The notes under the pieces: model-generated
What the model saw: the letters and a program-made list of their open reading frames with translations, nothing else
What the model was told of the DNA's origin: nothing
Database searches by the model: none
Made by a program: the position numbers and the translations under genes
In this document: positions 22,227-33,560 of the stretch, piece by piece
How positions within the stretch are numbered: the stretch's first letter is position 1
How the letters are laid out: each line of letters begins with the position of its first letter
Assembly: GCA_023653785.1 (NCBI GenBank)
Contig: JAMKCH010010270.1
Coordinates: 1 to 64,000 of the forward strand
Direction: 5' to 3'
Source of the DNA: Ophioderma brevispina
Lineage: Eukaryota; Echinodermata; Ophiuroidea; Amphilepidida; Ophiodermatidae
DNA: 64,000 nucleotides

Positions 22227-22949
22227 TAACCACTTTTGGTTGTGGTACCAATCATCTCAACCACCACTCTGGAAACACTTCATGTCAGAAATACATGGAC
22301 CCAATCCCCTGTCCCCCAGTCATTTCTGAGGAACTGAAAAGTTCGGATGTTTCCCAGGATACTTGATCCACATGTGGGTCTACCATCATCAGCATAGTAT
22401 GAGTGCTCAAAGAATGAATAAAATTTTTCAATCAGGTGATTCTAGATTTTTTAAAAGGATTTAGGCCAAGTGATCACAGTTTATTTCAACTTAAATCTGA
22501 GATAGTTTGAATTCCATAAAAAAAATCTAAAAACTTCCTGATAACTGACAAAAAATTCAGGCCCTCATGTGTATTCCGTCCACCACAATTGCTTCGTCCC
22601 ACTACAAATTTCGGGGAACTCAAAAATTAAAACCATCACAAAATCAAAAATTAATGTATTAAAACTGTGATCTTTGTTTAGAAATATTAGTTGCCCTATA
22701 TTTGATGGTATGCATATTTTGCTGACATGTATATTTTGTTTGTTCGTGAATAAACCCTCACAAAATGTGGTGGGACGGAATTATTTATTACTTTTAGTAT
22801 TTTTTTAATTTATAGAAAACACACAGGTCACATATTTTGGGTATCAAAATTATATTATAAGTGTCCTCTTAAAATATCAAAAACAATTTGTTGTTACCTC
22901 TTAGTTATTATTAATTATATCACTTTTTTCAATTACGTCCCACCACATC

Positions 22950-24289
22950 GAGAGGGCGCAATTTTCATTATTTAATTGTTAATCTCGCCACGACGCTTAT
23001 TTTTTTGCCGAAAAAAGTTTTGATCCATGAACTTCAATTATTACTCTAACAACCATGACAATATTCACTCATACAAGCAATTTGGAAATTTCAACCTTTG
23101 ATGAGAATTTTTTGCTTGACCAGCCCAAGTATGATTTTATTAAAACACTGAGCCACTGAACCTATATTAATGATAAATACCATATAGCATAAGACCAGAT
23201 GCAAATGCATTACATGTATAGATTTCTTTTGCTTCATGTTACATCCGATGGCGTCAAATTAATTGGAACTCGACAAATACAGTTGATGAATGTGGTACCA
23301 AAAACCAATATCCACATGGCAAAAAGGTAATCACAGGCTATATTATGAGCAACCCTCAGGCAGCAATCCTCATCAGTACAAAAGGTACTATCATACCAAA
23401 GGATTGTATCTTGTATTTTGCGGATGGAAACTTATTAAATCTCGCCACAAATTTACTTGTCAAATTCAGACTATACCGATATTGCCATTGCCATGTCAGC
23501 AACATAAAAACATTCAAATGTCTAAGATATCCTGACTACTGTAATGAAACTTTCACATAAACTCTGGTAAAGGATGTTACAGGTATGGACATGAAGAAAA
23601 GTTAAATTTGCTGGTTGACAATATGATGGGCATTAACATTTTGAATGTTAATGTAAAACATGTTGAGTTACAATGCACGGCTCATCATTACTCTCTTTGA
23701 GTCTTTGCTCATTCAGTGACTTGTGCAAAACCATTTTAAACTTCAACAAGTTAAGAAGTTTATTCTAAAGGACGAAACATCACTTAATATTGTACATATG
23801 ACCAGGAAAACCCTGTGGGAGGATGGTGATTGAAGTTTATTGAAGTTGCGACAAAAAAAACTCATGTTTTATTTGGTCATTTTTTGAAAAGTATATCATT
23901 TTTGGTGAGTGATAACACCCCTCCAATTATATTGCTGGAAATTAAGGCCTAAATCTCAGCTGCAAGAAAATGACATTCAATCAGATATAGGTTGTAACAC
24001 ATAAGTTTTTTGACATTATAAACCATGGGTCACTTTCGGTTGACATTTTGCCTCATTAAAATAAATGAGCCATTAGAACCTTACACCTGACAAAGGTTCT
24101 GAGTGGTTTTTTTGGATTCCTTGTTCAATTTCCTTTCAGAAAATGTCTAATTTTTATTGTGGTGGGGGGGTTAAAGTTTGAAGATATGATCCATTGAAGG
24201 AAAAAAAATGTGTCGCAAATTTCAAAAAAGGGGTGTGTGACGAAAATTTGGTGAGGTTAAAACGCATGGCCAAATCGATAGAGTTGTTT
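22950..24289. other. No gene seen
   Basis: AT-rich DNA. An 81-codon open stretch at 23290-23535 has no recognised domain. I see no repeat structure beyond short A/T runs. Confidence 0.45.
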
Positions 24290-24400
24290 AGATGTGGTTA
24301 TTAATTCCAAGCAAGGGGGGTCAAGTAAGTGGGTCAGAAAGTGGGGGTCAGTAAATGTACCACCCCTCTTTCCCCTTGTAGGGGGAGTGAGTAGTATGTC
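24290..24400 (-). repeat. Fragment matching the 3' tail of the LINE at 16945-19080
   Basis: Read on the minus strand, GGTACATTTACTGACCCCCA, CTTTCTGACCCACTTACTTG and ACCCCCCTTG follow the same order as GGTACATTTACTGACCCCAC, TTATCTGACACCACTTACTT and GACCCCACCTG at 19021-19070. This suggests a second, severely 5'-truncated copy of that LINE. The extent of similarity is about 80 bp. Confidence 0.6.
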
Positions 24401-24490
24401 CAGATTCCACTCATGACCACTAAAGAAGTATTTTGTCACTTTTGCTAGTACCCTATAAACACATAAGCAATGCGTTTGTCATTAATATAC

Positions 24491-24498
24491 CCTTTATT
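24491..24498. repeat. 8-bp target-site duplication, left (CCTTTATT)
   Basis: CCTTTATT directly precedes CAGGGTTGGCAA. The identical octamer at 26648-26655 directly follows the other end. Confidence 0.9.
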
Positions 24499-26647
24499 CA
24501 GGGTTGGCAATTTCCCGGGACATACTAGATTCCCACCTAGGGCGGGAAATAGTGGGAAATACCGGGAAATAACCTGGTCATACCCGAGGAAATACTATAG
24601 GATGTAGGTACGTTTTGAAGACCTCATGGGGGTTAACCCACCAAAGAACTACATTTACAGTGATAAAATTATGGGATAATCTGGTAGTTGAAGGGTTTTT
24701 AAAAAATTTCAACTTCATCCACTTAAACCAACAACAAGTATAGATAATCAGATGAGGCTACCTGGTGTGGGTCTTAACATTATTTTGGACAATCCGACCT
24801 TCATTTCTGAGGAGCTCAATTGCTCACAGCTCTACAGACTAGCTTTCCTCACAGTCTTTCAGGAGTTCAAAAGGACCAACTACACTAGGATAATTAAGGA
24901 ATAGAATAAAATCTGCCATGCAGTGGAAGATGTTCTGCATCCAATCAGTTCTAACTTGTGACTGTGATACGTCCACTACACTGTCGATGCAAAGTCATTC
25001 TTTACCCGGGCAAATTTAGGAATCTTTCTATCTGTGGTTATTTAGCCAATACTTATTAATTTTGATGATTAAATACAGGGCTACGAATTCCCGGTGCACA
25101 ATGCACAGGTGCAGTAATTTCTTTTGGCATGTAAACATTTGTATCCTGCATGCACATGGCATGTAAAAAATTTAAACTTGTGAATCTAAAAAAATATGTA
25201 TTTTAGCTTATTATTTCATGGAAAGTCATGCTGGAATGACAGAATTTGAGCCAAATCAATAGTCAAGTTACCAGAGTGCTATGAATAAAGGCTAGTAGTT
25301 AACACCAATGTTTACACTTGCCTGTGCATGTCAATTTCACAATGTCATGTAAATTTTTGACGTAAACATGACACCAGTGCCATGTCTAAAATTTGTAATC
25401 GAAGGCTATTTAAAGACCACTATCAGTGATTTGAAAATATTTTACATTTGCAGGCATAGCGTCAAAGTGAAGGAGGAGTCTGTAGAATTCTCATAAGTAG
25501 CTTTTCAGCTGTAGAATTGAAGAAAAAGGAAGAAAACTGCGGTGTTCCAAGGACGATTCTCAATTCAATTACGTGTTGTAGGAAGGTGTCGAACGGAACA
25601 GTAGACTAAAAATCTCCGATTCTGTCCTTATTAGTTGCTTCTGGTCTTATCATTTGCAGGGATGTTTAGTTCTGCTGAGCATAACCTTTGTCTTTCTCAA
25701 TCTTTTACATTTGCGACATTATCGTATATAGCTAACGTAAAGGTTATGCCGTGGTAACTGGCTTGGTTCAAACAATAAGAAAAGGCCAAATTTAAAGTCA
25801 TCTGACACCCGTCAAGTTTTCAAAAATTACTAAAACAGGGGATCTTACAATACTAAGACAGATCCACCGTTGTTTTGTGACCAAACAAACGAACGCGTGT
25901 CGACCTTGGACCCGCCAAACTCCGAAATTGGCAACCACTCACTCATGGAAAGTTTTAGGGAGTAAATAATTTACGTTGAAAATCATCCAAGAGTTCTTTT
26001 TTTCGGCCGTTTGGATGAAAAAACCATGTGTGGATTCTTTGTTCTGTGGTATGTAAGATGTACAGAGATCCTGTTTGAGGTAAGTTTGGAAATTCTTGTC
26101 GAATGTCAGATGACTTTAAATTTGGCATTGTTATTGTTGATACCCAGTCCCGTAACAGCGGCCTAACCTTTACGTTAGTGATGTGAGATACGATAATGTC
26201 CAAAGTTAAAAGATGAGATGAAAGACAAAAAGGTTATGCTCCGCAGAACTAGGGTATGTTAGGCTACCTGTATTGTTAACTAATGCAAAATTGATTTTTG
26301 ATGATTTTTCGATTTGCGATTAGCAAATCACTGATAGGTTCTTTAATACTTGTTGAGAGAAATGAGGATTGTAATTGAAATGTCAAAGGGACCTACAGAT
26401 CAAAAGACTATATAAGACCAAATCTAAGTGATGAAATGAAAACACCAACAACTCCCTCCCCTGGGTCATATTTGGCCATTTTCATGATATGTTTCAAGAA
26501 AAATATTTTAAAAATGTCACTTTTTGAGATTTTCCGTTATTCCAGTATTTCCTTTTTGGCAAAAATCTGCCTGGGTGGTATTTTACCGGTAAATACCGGA
26601 ATTTACCGCCCGGTATTTCCCGGGGTGGGAAATACCTGCCAACCCTG
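24499..26647. mobile_element. hAT-like element, 2149 bp, non-autonomous
   Basis: The element starts CAGGGTTGGCAATTTCCCGG and ends AAATACCTGCCAACCCTG, so the outer 11 bp (CAGGGTTGGCA) are a near-perfect inverted repeat and the adjoining GGGAAATACC-type words continue the inverted similarity for about 100 bp. A perfect 8-bp target duplication, CCTTTATT, flanks it. CAGGG termini and 8-bp duplications are hAT hallmarks. I found no transposase frame (no RW or dimerisation motif). The interior contains a nested foldback at 25668-26252. The clean duplication suggests a fairly recent insertion. Confidence 0.88.
25668..26252. mobile_element. Foldback element nested in the hAT-like element
   Basis: The left arm reads TAGTTCTGCTGAGCATAACC, GACATTATCGTATATAGC, TAACGTAAAGGTTATGCCG and CAAATTTAAAGTCATCTGAC. 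The right arm, reverse complemented, reads TAGTTCTGCGGAGCATAACC, GACATTATCGTATCTCAC, TAACGTAAAGGTTAGGCCG and CAAATTTAAAGTCATCTGAC. The arms are about 200 bp at roughly 80 percent identity by eye, with a central spacer around 25900-26050. No coding capacity is supported. Confidence 0.8.
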
Positions 26648-26655
26648 CCTTTATT
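26648..26655. repeat. 8-bp target-site duplication, right (CCTTTATT)
   Basis: Perfect copy of 24491-24498, immediately outside the right terminus of the hAT-like element. Confidence 0.9.
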
Positions 26656-27064
26656 TATTACCTTGCATTGCTTTACAAACATTTTTGATCCTGCTTAATT
26701 TGAGTGTCACATCCCTAAACATGTACATCACAATTTCAGGGTTAACAAAAAACGCATACCCCCTTTTTTCCACATGTTGCTGTTTTTTTGACACCCGGGC
26801 CTTATCTGTTTATCAATAGCCCGAGGTTGTCTGGCATTTTCCACTGCAAGCGTACATTGCCTTTTGTAAAAAAAGACCCTTTTACGCGTTTTCTTGTATC
26901 ACTCATCCTTTCACACCTTTGTATCAAATTGAAGTTGCCCCCCCCCCCCCGGCCATAAATTATTGGCTATTTTTGCAACACATTATTTATCATGTTTACG
27001 ACTATCCATCACTGTCCATCTATTTTTTCGAAAAAGACCGAGTCGGCTTTAAAACTAGGAAGAC

Positions 27065-27235
27065 TCTATCGTACAACGTTGTGCGAATAAGGCAAGGATT
27101 CCTGTTATTCGTACCACGGGTTGTGCGAATTCCTGTTACTCGTACAACGGTGTGCGAATAAGGCGCAAATTTGTTTTAATCGCACAACTGTTGTATACCG
27201 TACGAATAAAGTGAGTTTTCCTGTTATTTGCGCAA
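27065..27235. repeat. Degenerate tandem repeat (CGTACAACG-TGTGCGAATAAGGC unit)
   Basis: CGTACAACGTTGTGCGAATA occurs near 27072, CGTACCACGGGTTGTGCGAA near 27110, CGTACAACGGTGTGCGAATA near 27140 and a weaker copy CGCACAACTGTTGTATACCG near 27181. Each is followed by a CCTGTTA or similar spacer. The period is about 35-45 bp. CGTACAACG-TGTGCG is partly palindromic. Confidence 0.65.
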
Positions 27236-28043
27236 AAGAACTCTGAAAAAGGAGGACACGTTTCAATTATTAGTTGGTCTCATACAGCCAAAATTGTACG
27301 AATTAGAAGTTTATTTTTTTTAAACAAATATGCCTATAAAAGAAACAAATTTTGTTCTCAAAGTATATGAATGATATGGGAATGTTGGAGGTATTTCAGG
27401 TCTTATGACCAAGCAAATAAAAACAAAAAACCCTTTTAAATTTTTTTATTTTTTTAGTGAAAAAAAAAGTTTTTTGATTAACATAAACAGCAAGCCCGCT
27501 TCCATTCCTTTTTTAACTTTTTGGCAACTTTAGATTTTCTGTGAAATGTTTGTTTTATCAGCATAAAAATCTTGTATCAAAGAAAAATGATTTGCTGCTT
27601 GCAAAAGCACAGTTTTCCGTTAAATAAAAAATGTTTTTTTTTAATTAGTCAAATAACCCTATGCTATGTGATGTCAATGTAATTTGTTACAATAGGAATC
27701 AAAAGTAAAGTTGAATAAACTATTGTGAGATGCAAAATAATGGAACATCTCAGCCTCAGGATTATTTCTGAAATGGTGTAACTAAAAGCTGAGAAAGTGG
27801 AAAGTTGTTATCCATTCAGGAGGCAGCAAAATTGAACTTATGATTGATTGTCCATACAAGAGAAATGTCCAAGTGAGAATGTTTTATTTAGATAGATGAT
27901 TAGGCCAATTAAAGGCACTTGTTCCAATTTATGTAGGGTACAAGATGTAAGTTAAAACGTATAATTATATCCCTATACCTATATGCACCATTAAGGGGTA
28001 ATATGGGGTTGGAGGGGCTAAAATTCCATTTTTTTTTCTAGCC
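27236..28043. other. No gene seen
   Basis: AT-rich DNA with long A and T runs near 27430-27480 and 27640. No domain or repeat family was recognised. Confidence 0.5.
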
Positions 28044-28150
28044 CAGCCCCATGGGAACTTGATTTAGGGGCCTCAACAGAAAAAGAATTTAAATAATTTT
28101 AATTTTTTTTTAGTGTTGAAACCCCTTAAATCAAGTTCCGCCTGGGGCTG
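28044..28150. repeat. 107-bp hairpin
   Basis: The arm CAGCCCCATGGGAACTTGAT, continuing TTAGGGGCCTCAACA, is matched by TGTTGAAACCCCTTAAATC, continuing AAGTTCCGCCTGGGGCTG. The stem is about 36 bp with a few mismatches, around an AT-rich loop of about 35 bases. This could be a small MITE core or a transcribed hairpin. No TTAA or TA duplication is obvious. Confidence 0.75.
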
Positions 28151-29827
28151 TCGATTATTATTCTAGTTCCGTAATATCCTATTATATCTTTATTTCTTTT
28201 ACCCATCATTCGACGATTTCTTTTTTTGTTAGAAATCCTGCGCGCAGCAAAGACATAATCAGTATAATAATTTACTTTTGAGAATCGGCAATTTTGTCTA
28301 GAAACACTCTTTTTTGTTTTTAGAATGCTATTGTAGAATTATTATCACTACAAAGTAGCACTTGAACTTTCATTAATAATTGTGAAATTTAGAGGTCAAA
28401 AGCTTAATTACTTTTTGAGATATACATGTTTAAGTGGATAAAATTAAAAATCGCAGCTTTATGAACAACAAAATAACATAGAAAGAACATAAGAATTTTT
28501 CAGTCGTGATAGTGACATTTTTAATCGTAACATTTTTAACGGAAGCCCCCCGCTCCGATTGTTGTCAAACAAAAAGCAAAAGAAAGGTAATTTTTCTCCT
28601 TATTTTCATGTTTAGCCCCTCCGATTCCCTATTCCCCCTAACAATTAACACATCAACATTTTTGTATCGTCATAAGCTTCATAATGTCTATGGGATGGCT
28701 GAAATTTCATGACAATGAGAAAAATTGTAGCCTATGGCCTTTCAAGTTTTCACTATATAAAAAAAGAACATATGTCAAGGGAGGGGTCAAATACGAAACA
28801 TCACCTTTAAATGTTTACAGAAGGTAGAATTTTTCTTCCTGGGATTTCTACACTCTTGGGGCTTGGTTCAGCCCAGAGGAAACTTCGGCTACAATAAAAA
28901 AAAAATAACTGTAACCACTCATCGTTTTAGCTTTCGATTGGTCCTACCCGTCAACCTAGGGCCCATCGTCCCGTGCGTTGTGGCGAATTGCGGATCTCGC
29001 CTTAATTCACACAACTGTTTGTGCGATAGCCAGTTCGTAACACTAGTTTGAAAAGGCATTTCAATAAAATGCATTCATAGTAAATTATAATGCTATAACA
29101 TGATGAAGAACCTATCATACCCATTCATCATACCACCTTACATTGCATACCAATTTTGTCTTGACAGTTGAGTGCTGGAATTTTTTAGTCACGACACTGT
29201 ACAGTATGCGAGTGACAGCGGGTGCCGAATTCAACATCCATCCCTATGCTAACCGCAACCGCCGTTTGATCCTCAGTACCGTTTGGATGCAATATGTTTT
29301 GATGCAAAAATCAATTTTTTTTGGATTTAACAAGTTTACTGAACCAAAGCATCATTACTTTTTTGTCCCTTCGTCATCGATATATCGTAGACACTATCAA
29401 AATCCTAGATCCGGATCAGCCCAGTCTTCGCGTCATCATCTGTTCTCTTTTTGCATTGATTTGTATGGTGGAAGACCAGGGAATGATCGTACTGACCAGG
29501 GTGTGCCAAATTCTCAGGCCCAATTCCGGGTGGGATGCGCGAAAAGTCGCTCTCAAAATGCCGAAAAGTCGCCCAAAATTAAAAGTGCTCAAAATTGTAA
29601 CATTGGGTAGGGTCCCCAAACCATCATTCTATTCTGGTTTTTAACATGTCTTGAATATTTAGAACTTAAATGTTTTTTAGTCCAGAAAAAGAGTAGCTAA
29701 AATACGTACGTTAAGTGTTTGTCTTGAACTACAACTACAAGTGTAAAGAACAAGTCTTAAAATATATCAATTTTTTGGATATTAATTAATTTAAAATGTA
29801 AAGAGAACAAGCGAAAACTACATATGC
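28151..29827. other. No gene identified
   Basis: Frames of 155 codons (29143-29610) and 107 codons (29321-29644), both plus strand, overlap near 29143-29644. The translations show no domain that I recognise, and they contradict each other in frame. The patch 29540-29600 repeats GCGAAAAGTCGC / GCCGAAAAGTCGCCC. I cannot call a gene. Confidence 0.4.
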
Positions 29828-29960
29828 CTAAAATATAATTCAATGAACTTCTTTGCTAAATAAATATTACAAAAATAAAAATAAATAAATCACCATTTCA
29901 ATAAATAAATGAACAAGGAATTATAAAATTTACAATTAAACATCAAAAAGATACATCACA
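29828..29960 (+). repeat. Direct repeat, copy 1 (partner at 30545-30650)
   Basis: ATATAATTCAATGAACTTCT, TTGCTAAATAAATAT and ATTATAAAATTTACAATTAA followed by ACATC occur in the same order as at 30550-30645. The two copies flank a GGACCAATTTTCAGTG tandem repeat. Confidence 0.65.
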
Positions 29961-30084
29961 AAATACATCAATTTTAACTACGTATAGGAGAAACGGGGAT
30001 AATTTTAACCACATATTTTCGAAAAGGCCCTCAAGCCCGGGGAGGGTTCTCAGGGGTTTGTTTTGGGTACCCATCTCGTTCCTG

Positions 30085-30235
30085 GGGTTCGAAGGTACCC
30101 CTCACGGACCAATTTTCAGTGAAAATGTCTCCCCTACCCTAACGGGACCAGTTTTTTGGCGATTTTCAGTGAAAATATACCCCAACAGGACCAATTTTCA
30201 GTGAAGTTATACCCCTTTGCGGGACCTGTTCTAAT
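30085..30235. repeat. Tandem repeat, GGACCAATTTTCAGTGAAAAT unit
   Basis: GGACCAATTTTCAGTGAAAA occurs at about 30107, GCGATTTTCAGTGAAAATAT near 30159 and GGACCAATTTTCAGTGAAGT near 30187. Related GGGACCAG or GGGACCTG words lie between or after them. The period is roughly 30-50 bp. Confidence 0.65.
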
Positions 30236-30544
30236 ACGTGCATATAAAGATTACTTTTACAAATATCTAATATAACAAGAAAAATGACACTTGTGCTACT
30301 GTCAAAGAAAAAATACACACTCTAGGTATTTGCTGATATGTTTAGGTTATTTTTCCTATTTGTGTCACTGAACCAGTTCAAATCACCACTGATTTGATAC
30401 GCCCTAGCGTGAGGACTAGAACTTGAGTATTGTGAATTTGATACCCTAGCGGTGTCCCGCATGTTGCAACTAGTCCCTCTTTTTTTGGAACGAGCAGGGG
30501 TACCGAGCCAAAATCAGAAACCCCCCCCCCCCCCGGGTCCTCAA

Positions 30545-30650
30545 GTAAATACATATAATTCAATGATTTTTCTTGCTAAATAAAAATATACACAACTATA
30601 CATCTTCTTAATGAATTATAAAATTTACAATTAAACATCGAAATATCGAA
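30545..30650 (+). repeat. Direct repeat, copy 2 (partner at 29828-29960)
   Basis: ATATAATTCAATGATTTTTC, TTGCTAAATAAAAATAT and ATTATAAAATTTACAATTAA followed by ACATC parallel copy 1. A C run (about 30520-30534) lies just before it. Confidence 0.65.
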
Positions 30651-30983
30651 TTTCATAAATTTAAAAATATAAGAACGGAGAAAATGTAATGAAATATATT
30701 TTAGATAGGCCTAAGTTTTTTATACATCCTGCTGGATGCTCTTATTAACTTTGGTTACTTCACTTTGGCTTTGGGACATTCAGTATTCAGTTTCATGGTT
30801 TGGCTTCCATTGGAGCCGGGTCCTTGCAACTATTTGCTTGACCCCTGGATTATAAAAAGACTACTTAAAAGTTAACTGGTTTACACTTGATTTTGTTTAT
30901 TTATGTTGTGGTTTGTATATTTTTTGTAATGTTGGAGGTTCTTGGTATTGGCGTAGATTGTTTGCGTTAGAGGATGTTGATCG

Positions 30984-31298
30984 CTATTGGTGTTTGTTGC
31001 TTACACCTGTTCTGGTTTGGATGTTGAGTAGTTGTGGGCGACGTGTGTTTGTTCCTTGGGCATTCATTGAGATCGTGAACATGTTGACATTGTAATAGTC
31101 TTGATCGCAGTAGGCGCATGTATATAAGTGATCGATGATTTGTCCTGGCAGTTTTAGCTTTGATTCCAGTCCTGTTGATAGTGATTTGAGTTCGTCTTGG
31201 TAGTTTATTGAGTGCGTGGTTGCTTGCAAGTGTGTTTGTGGGGGAAAGTCTCCAAAGTACTGATTTTGACTGTGGTGAATTGAAAAAGCTTTGGACAT
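30984..31298 (-). other. Open reading frame of 104 codons, unidentified
   Basis: A minus-strand frame opens with ATG at 31298 (MSKAFSIHHSQNQYFGDF) and runs to a stop at 30984. It contains a YTCAYCDQDYYNVNMF segment with two cysteines spaced C-x-x-C. The region has more balanced composition than its neighbours and few A/T runs, which makes it one of the better coding candidates among the unknowns. I recognise no family. It may be a transposon ORF fragment or chance. Confidence 0.3.
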
Positions 31299-32040
31299 TT
31301 AGAACGGACCTTTTAAACTATTTAAACTTGACACGCACCGCTTGAGTGATCACTCTTTTGATGTTGGCGGGAGAAAAAAAATTTTCCTCGCGGATGTGAA
31401 GATTGATCTAAATTTGCCTCTTCAGAAGATGCTTCACACTTCACCAGCTTAACCCTCTTAGGACATTTCATTTCTGTACGCTGTAAGTTACCTGCTGTTG
31501 CAAGTTAATTACTTTGGCTAATCTGTTTTACTGATTTCTTACAGAAGTTTGCTCATCTCCACTAATTTTCTTTATATGGCCAGAGAAGATGGTTGGCTTC
31601 ACTGATGCACTTTATTTTGTCCGAGTACGGCTTTTTATACTCTAACGAAAACCCAGCACAAAATGTTTATCCACCTGCACCACCAATTAGGTAATTATTT
31701 ATCGACGAATTGATACTACTTCCCACTATTGATTGACCATTGAAGAAGTCGCGGGGCATGGAAGTCGAGACATGCTAAGGATTTTCCTTTACCAGACGAC
31801 GGACTCCTGCTCATTAACTAATAAAAGAATGCTATTACAATACAAAGGACGGTCCCTCGCCTTTGAACGTTTTGTGTACGACCGGTGATCCATAACCGGA
31901 TTTCATGCAGATCCGTGTGCAGTATGCATCCACGTCGTGGATCGAGTGTCCTATCCCGGTTATTTAGGATCCCTGATCATCATTCCGTGAATTTTCGAGT
32001 TTTGAGTTTGAAGTTCACAAGGGTTGTTTCCGTAGACCCG
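31299..32040. other. No gene seen
   Basis: Mixed composition with a few inverted words such as GTGATCCATAACCGG near 31884. No domain or RNA gene recognised. Confidence 0.45.
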
Positions 32041-32083
32041 TATAGCTACCTAACCCCAGGGTTCCGTAGCCGTATACGGCTAT
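32041..32083 (+). repeat. CCGTATACGGCTAC repeat, left copy of an inverted pair
   Basis: GCTACCTAACCCCAGGGTTC followed by CGTAGCCGTATACGGCTAT matches the reverse complement of 35267-35316, about 3.2 kb away. The palindromic core CCGTATACGG occurs once here and twice in the right copy. Confidence 0.75.
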
Positions 32084-32256
32084 ATAACCAAAACATCCCG
32101 TGTGGTTATCGGCTACGGAACGTGTCCACAGTGGATCGGTAATAGACCGACCCAGTCATGCGTGACGAACGTCGACCAGTAATCGCCACAATGTCAGAAG
32201 AAAGAAATTTGTTATTACGTGAAAGGAGTGATCATTTAGAAAATGTAAATTATTAA

Positions 32257-32636
32257 TTGGAAAGTCTGACTCAGAGATTCTGAATATAATTGTTAAATAT
32301 ATTAAATAGAAGTAGTCAACTAGAACTATAAAGATAGTCACCTAGAATGCTCAATTCCAAGTTTTGAGATGACTCGGAGTTTCGTTTTGATGCAGTAAAC
32401 ATTATGTGTATATAAAGGGCCCATAGATAGTTTGGGGTTTTTTTCTGTGTTTCAAAATTTCCGGATCCGGAAATTTTTAAACAAAGATGTGATTTTCTAT
32501 ATGAATGCCCGTTTCGATTGAGCTTACTATTTCACACAGTGATTAGTATATGGACAAGCATCATGTACTGCAAAAAACAACAATTTTTTTTTAAAATTGA
32601 TGGCGGCCCTCATCGGAAATCTCTGAGTCGGCCTGT
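32257..32636 (+). mobile_element. MITE family 1, copy B
   Basis: The left end is GGAAAGTCTGACTCAGAGAT and the right end GAAATCTCTGAGTCGGCCTG, an inverted pair. It shares with copy A AGATAGTCACCTAGAATG, the palindrome AATTTCCGGATCCGGAAATT and TTTCACACAGTGATTAGTAT. It is about 380 bp long. The TTAA target is not preserved on either side. Confidence 0.8.
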
Positions 32637-33342
32637 AGGAATTAGGATCACAATAGTTTTCGGACTTTGCGATCCCATGCCTATCCGTTGTGCCAAATAG
32701 ATGCTTTTATCATATTTTGTGTTGTCAAAGCGCCCTCGCCTCGCATTTTTATCCACCAACAGCGAGCTCGCCGAAGGCTGAGCCGAGCGGAGCGAGGCCT
32801 GTAAAAAATTTGATTACGACTGAACTTTGAGCGGTCCCGAGAGGAGGGGCGGCCTCACACAAATTGAATAGCTAATTCCAAGCCTTTGATAAAGACTAAG
32901 CTTTATCAGGAAAATATGTGGCTGTTGCAACTCCTCTCCTACCATCCATAGGATTGTTTATAACATTTTTTTTAATTGTATTCTTACTTTTTTAATACTT
33001 TTTTAAAATTATATTGAAATATCAAACCTAGAAATATGATTTGCGACTTATTTTGTTGTTTCCCTTTAAAAACCGTCCTTCACAACGAGAAACCTAACTA
33101 ATTCCATGAGCTCTTTTTAGAGTAACGATTTATTTCTTTTATTAAGAAATTCAATTATAACCACTACAAGTGGTTTTGTAAAGTCTTTTATCCGAAGGTT
33201 ACAAATCGCATAAAAGGTAAAACACGACACTGCACTGACATAAACATTCTTTTCTTATCTCTCTTTTATTTACCTGCCAAATTATTTATTTTTTAGAATG
33301 GTCTATACAGAGCGAAGTAATAAATAAATAAACAAAAAATGT
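32637..33342. other. No gene seen
   Basis: This includes a GC-rich patch of self-complementary words at about 32763-32801 (GAGCTCGCCGAAGGCTGAGC, GAGCGGAGCGAGGCC). It resembles the GCGAGCGAAGCGAGCC motif inside the hAT-like insertion at 17868-18286. The rest is AT-rich. Confidence 0.5.
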
Positions 33343-33560
33343 TTGCCTTGTCCCTCGCCCATAGCTTTTAAAATTAGATTTAGCGCATAACTATAGGCGG
33401 CGATATGCGTCGGCGATTTTTCCACTTGTTCTTAGGCCCAAAAATATTTACCTCATCGGCTTCCCTCGCAACATAGCTTTTAAATTAGATTTAGCTCATA
33501 GCTCTTTGCGGCGTGGGTGATTTTACCACACTTTTAGAACTATTAGGCTATACTTGGTAA
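33343..33560 (+). repeat. Tandem duplication, two units of about 110 bp
   Basis: GCCCATAGCTTTTAAAATTA, GATTTAGCGCATAACTATAG and GGCGATTTTTCCACTTGTTC (33357-33435) are followed by the parallel series GCAACATAGCTTTTAAATTA, GATTTAGCTCATAGCTCTTT and GGTGATTTTACCACACTTTT (33468-33535). The two units are clearly diverged. Confidence 0.65.

Larger units (their letters stand above)
20109..22949. repeat. Cluster of the 13-mer GTGGTGGGACGGA
   Basis: The motif GTGGTGGGACGGA occurs at 20109, 20275 and 20498 on the plus strand, with a one-base insertion variant at 20482, and again at 22767. Minus-strand forms occur at 22936-22949 (CGTCCCACCACATCG) and, degenerate, at about 22573-22610. Both sides of the piggyBac-like element at 20608-21552 carry copies. 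In several copies the preceding bases are AT or GAT and the following bases AAT. The sequence between copies is AT-rich and not obviously repeated. Confidence 0.65.

Noticed and set aside
29143..29644. 155- and 107-codon overlapping plus-strand frames
   Set aside because: They overlap in different frames, neither has a recognisable domain or good splice borders, and I could not decide between them. Left as unidentified.
29828..30650. LTR retrotransposon suggested by two direct repeats around 0.7 kb of sequence
   Set aside because: The repeats lack TG...CA ends, a primer-binding site or polypurine tract, and the interior has no gag or pol. A segmental direct repeat is simpler.
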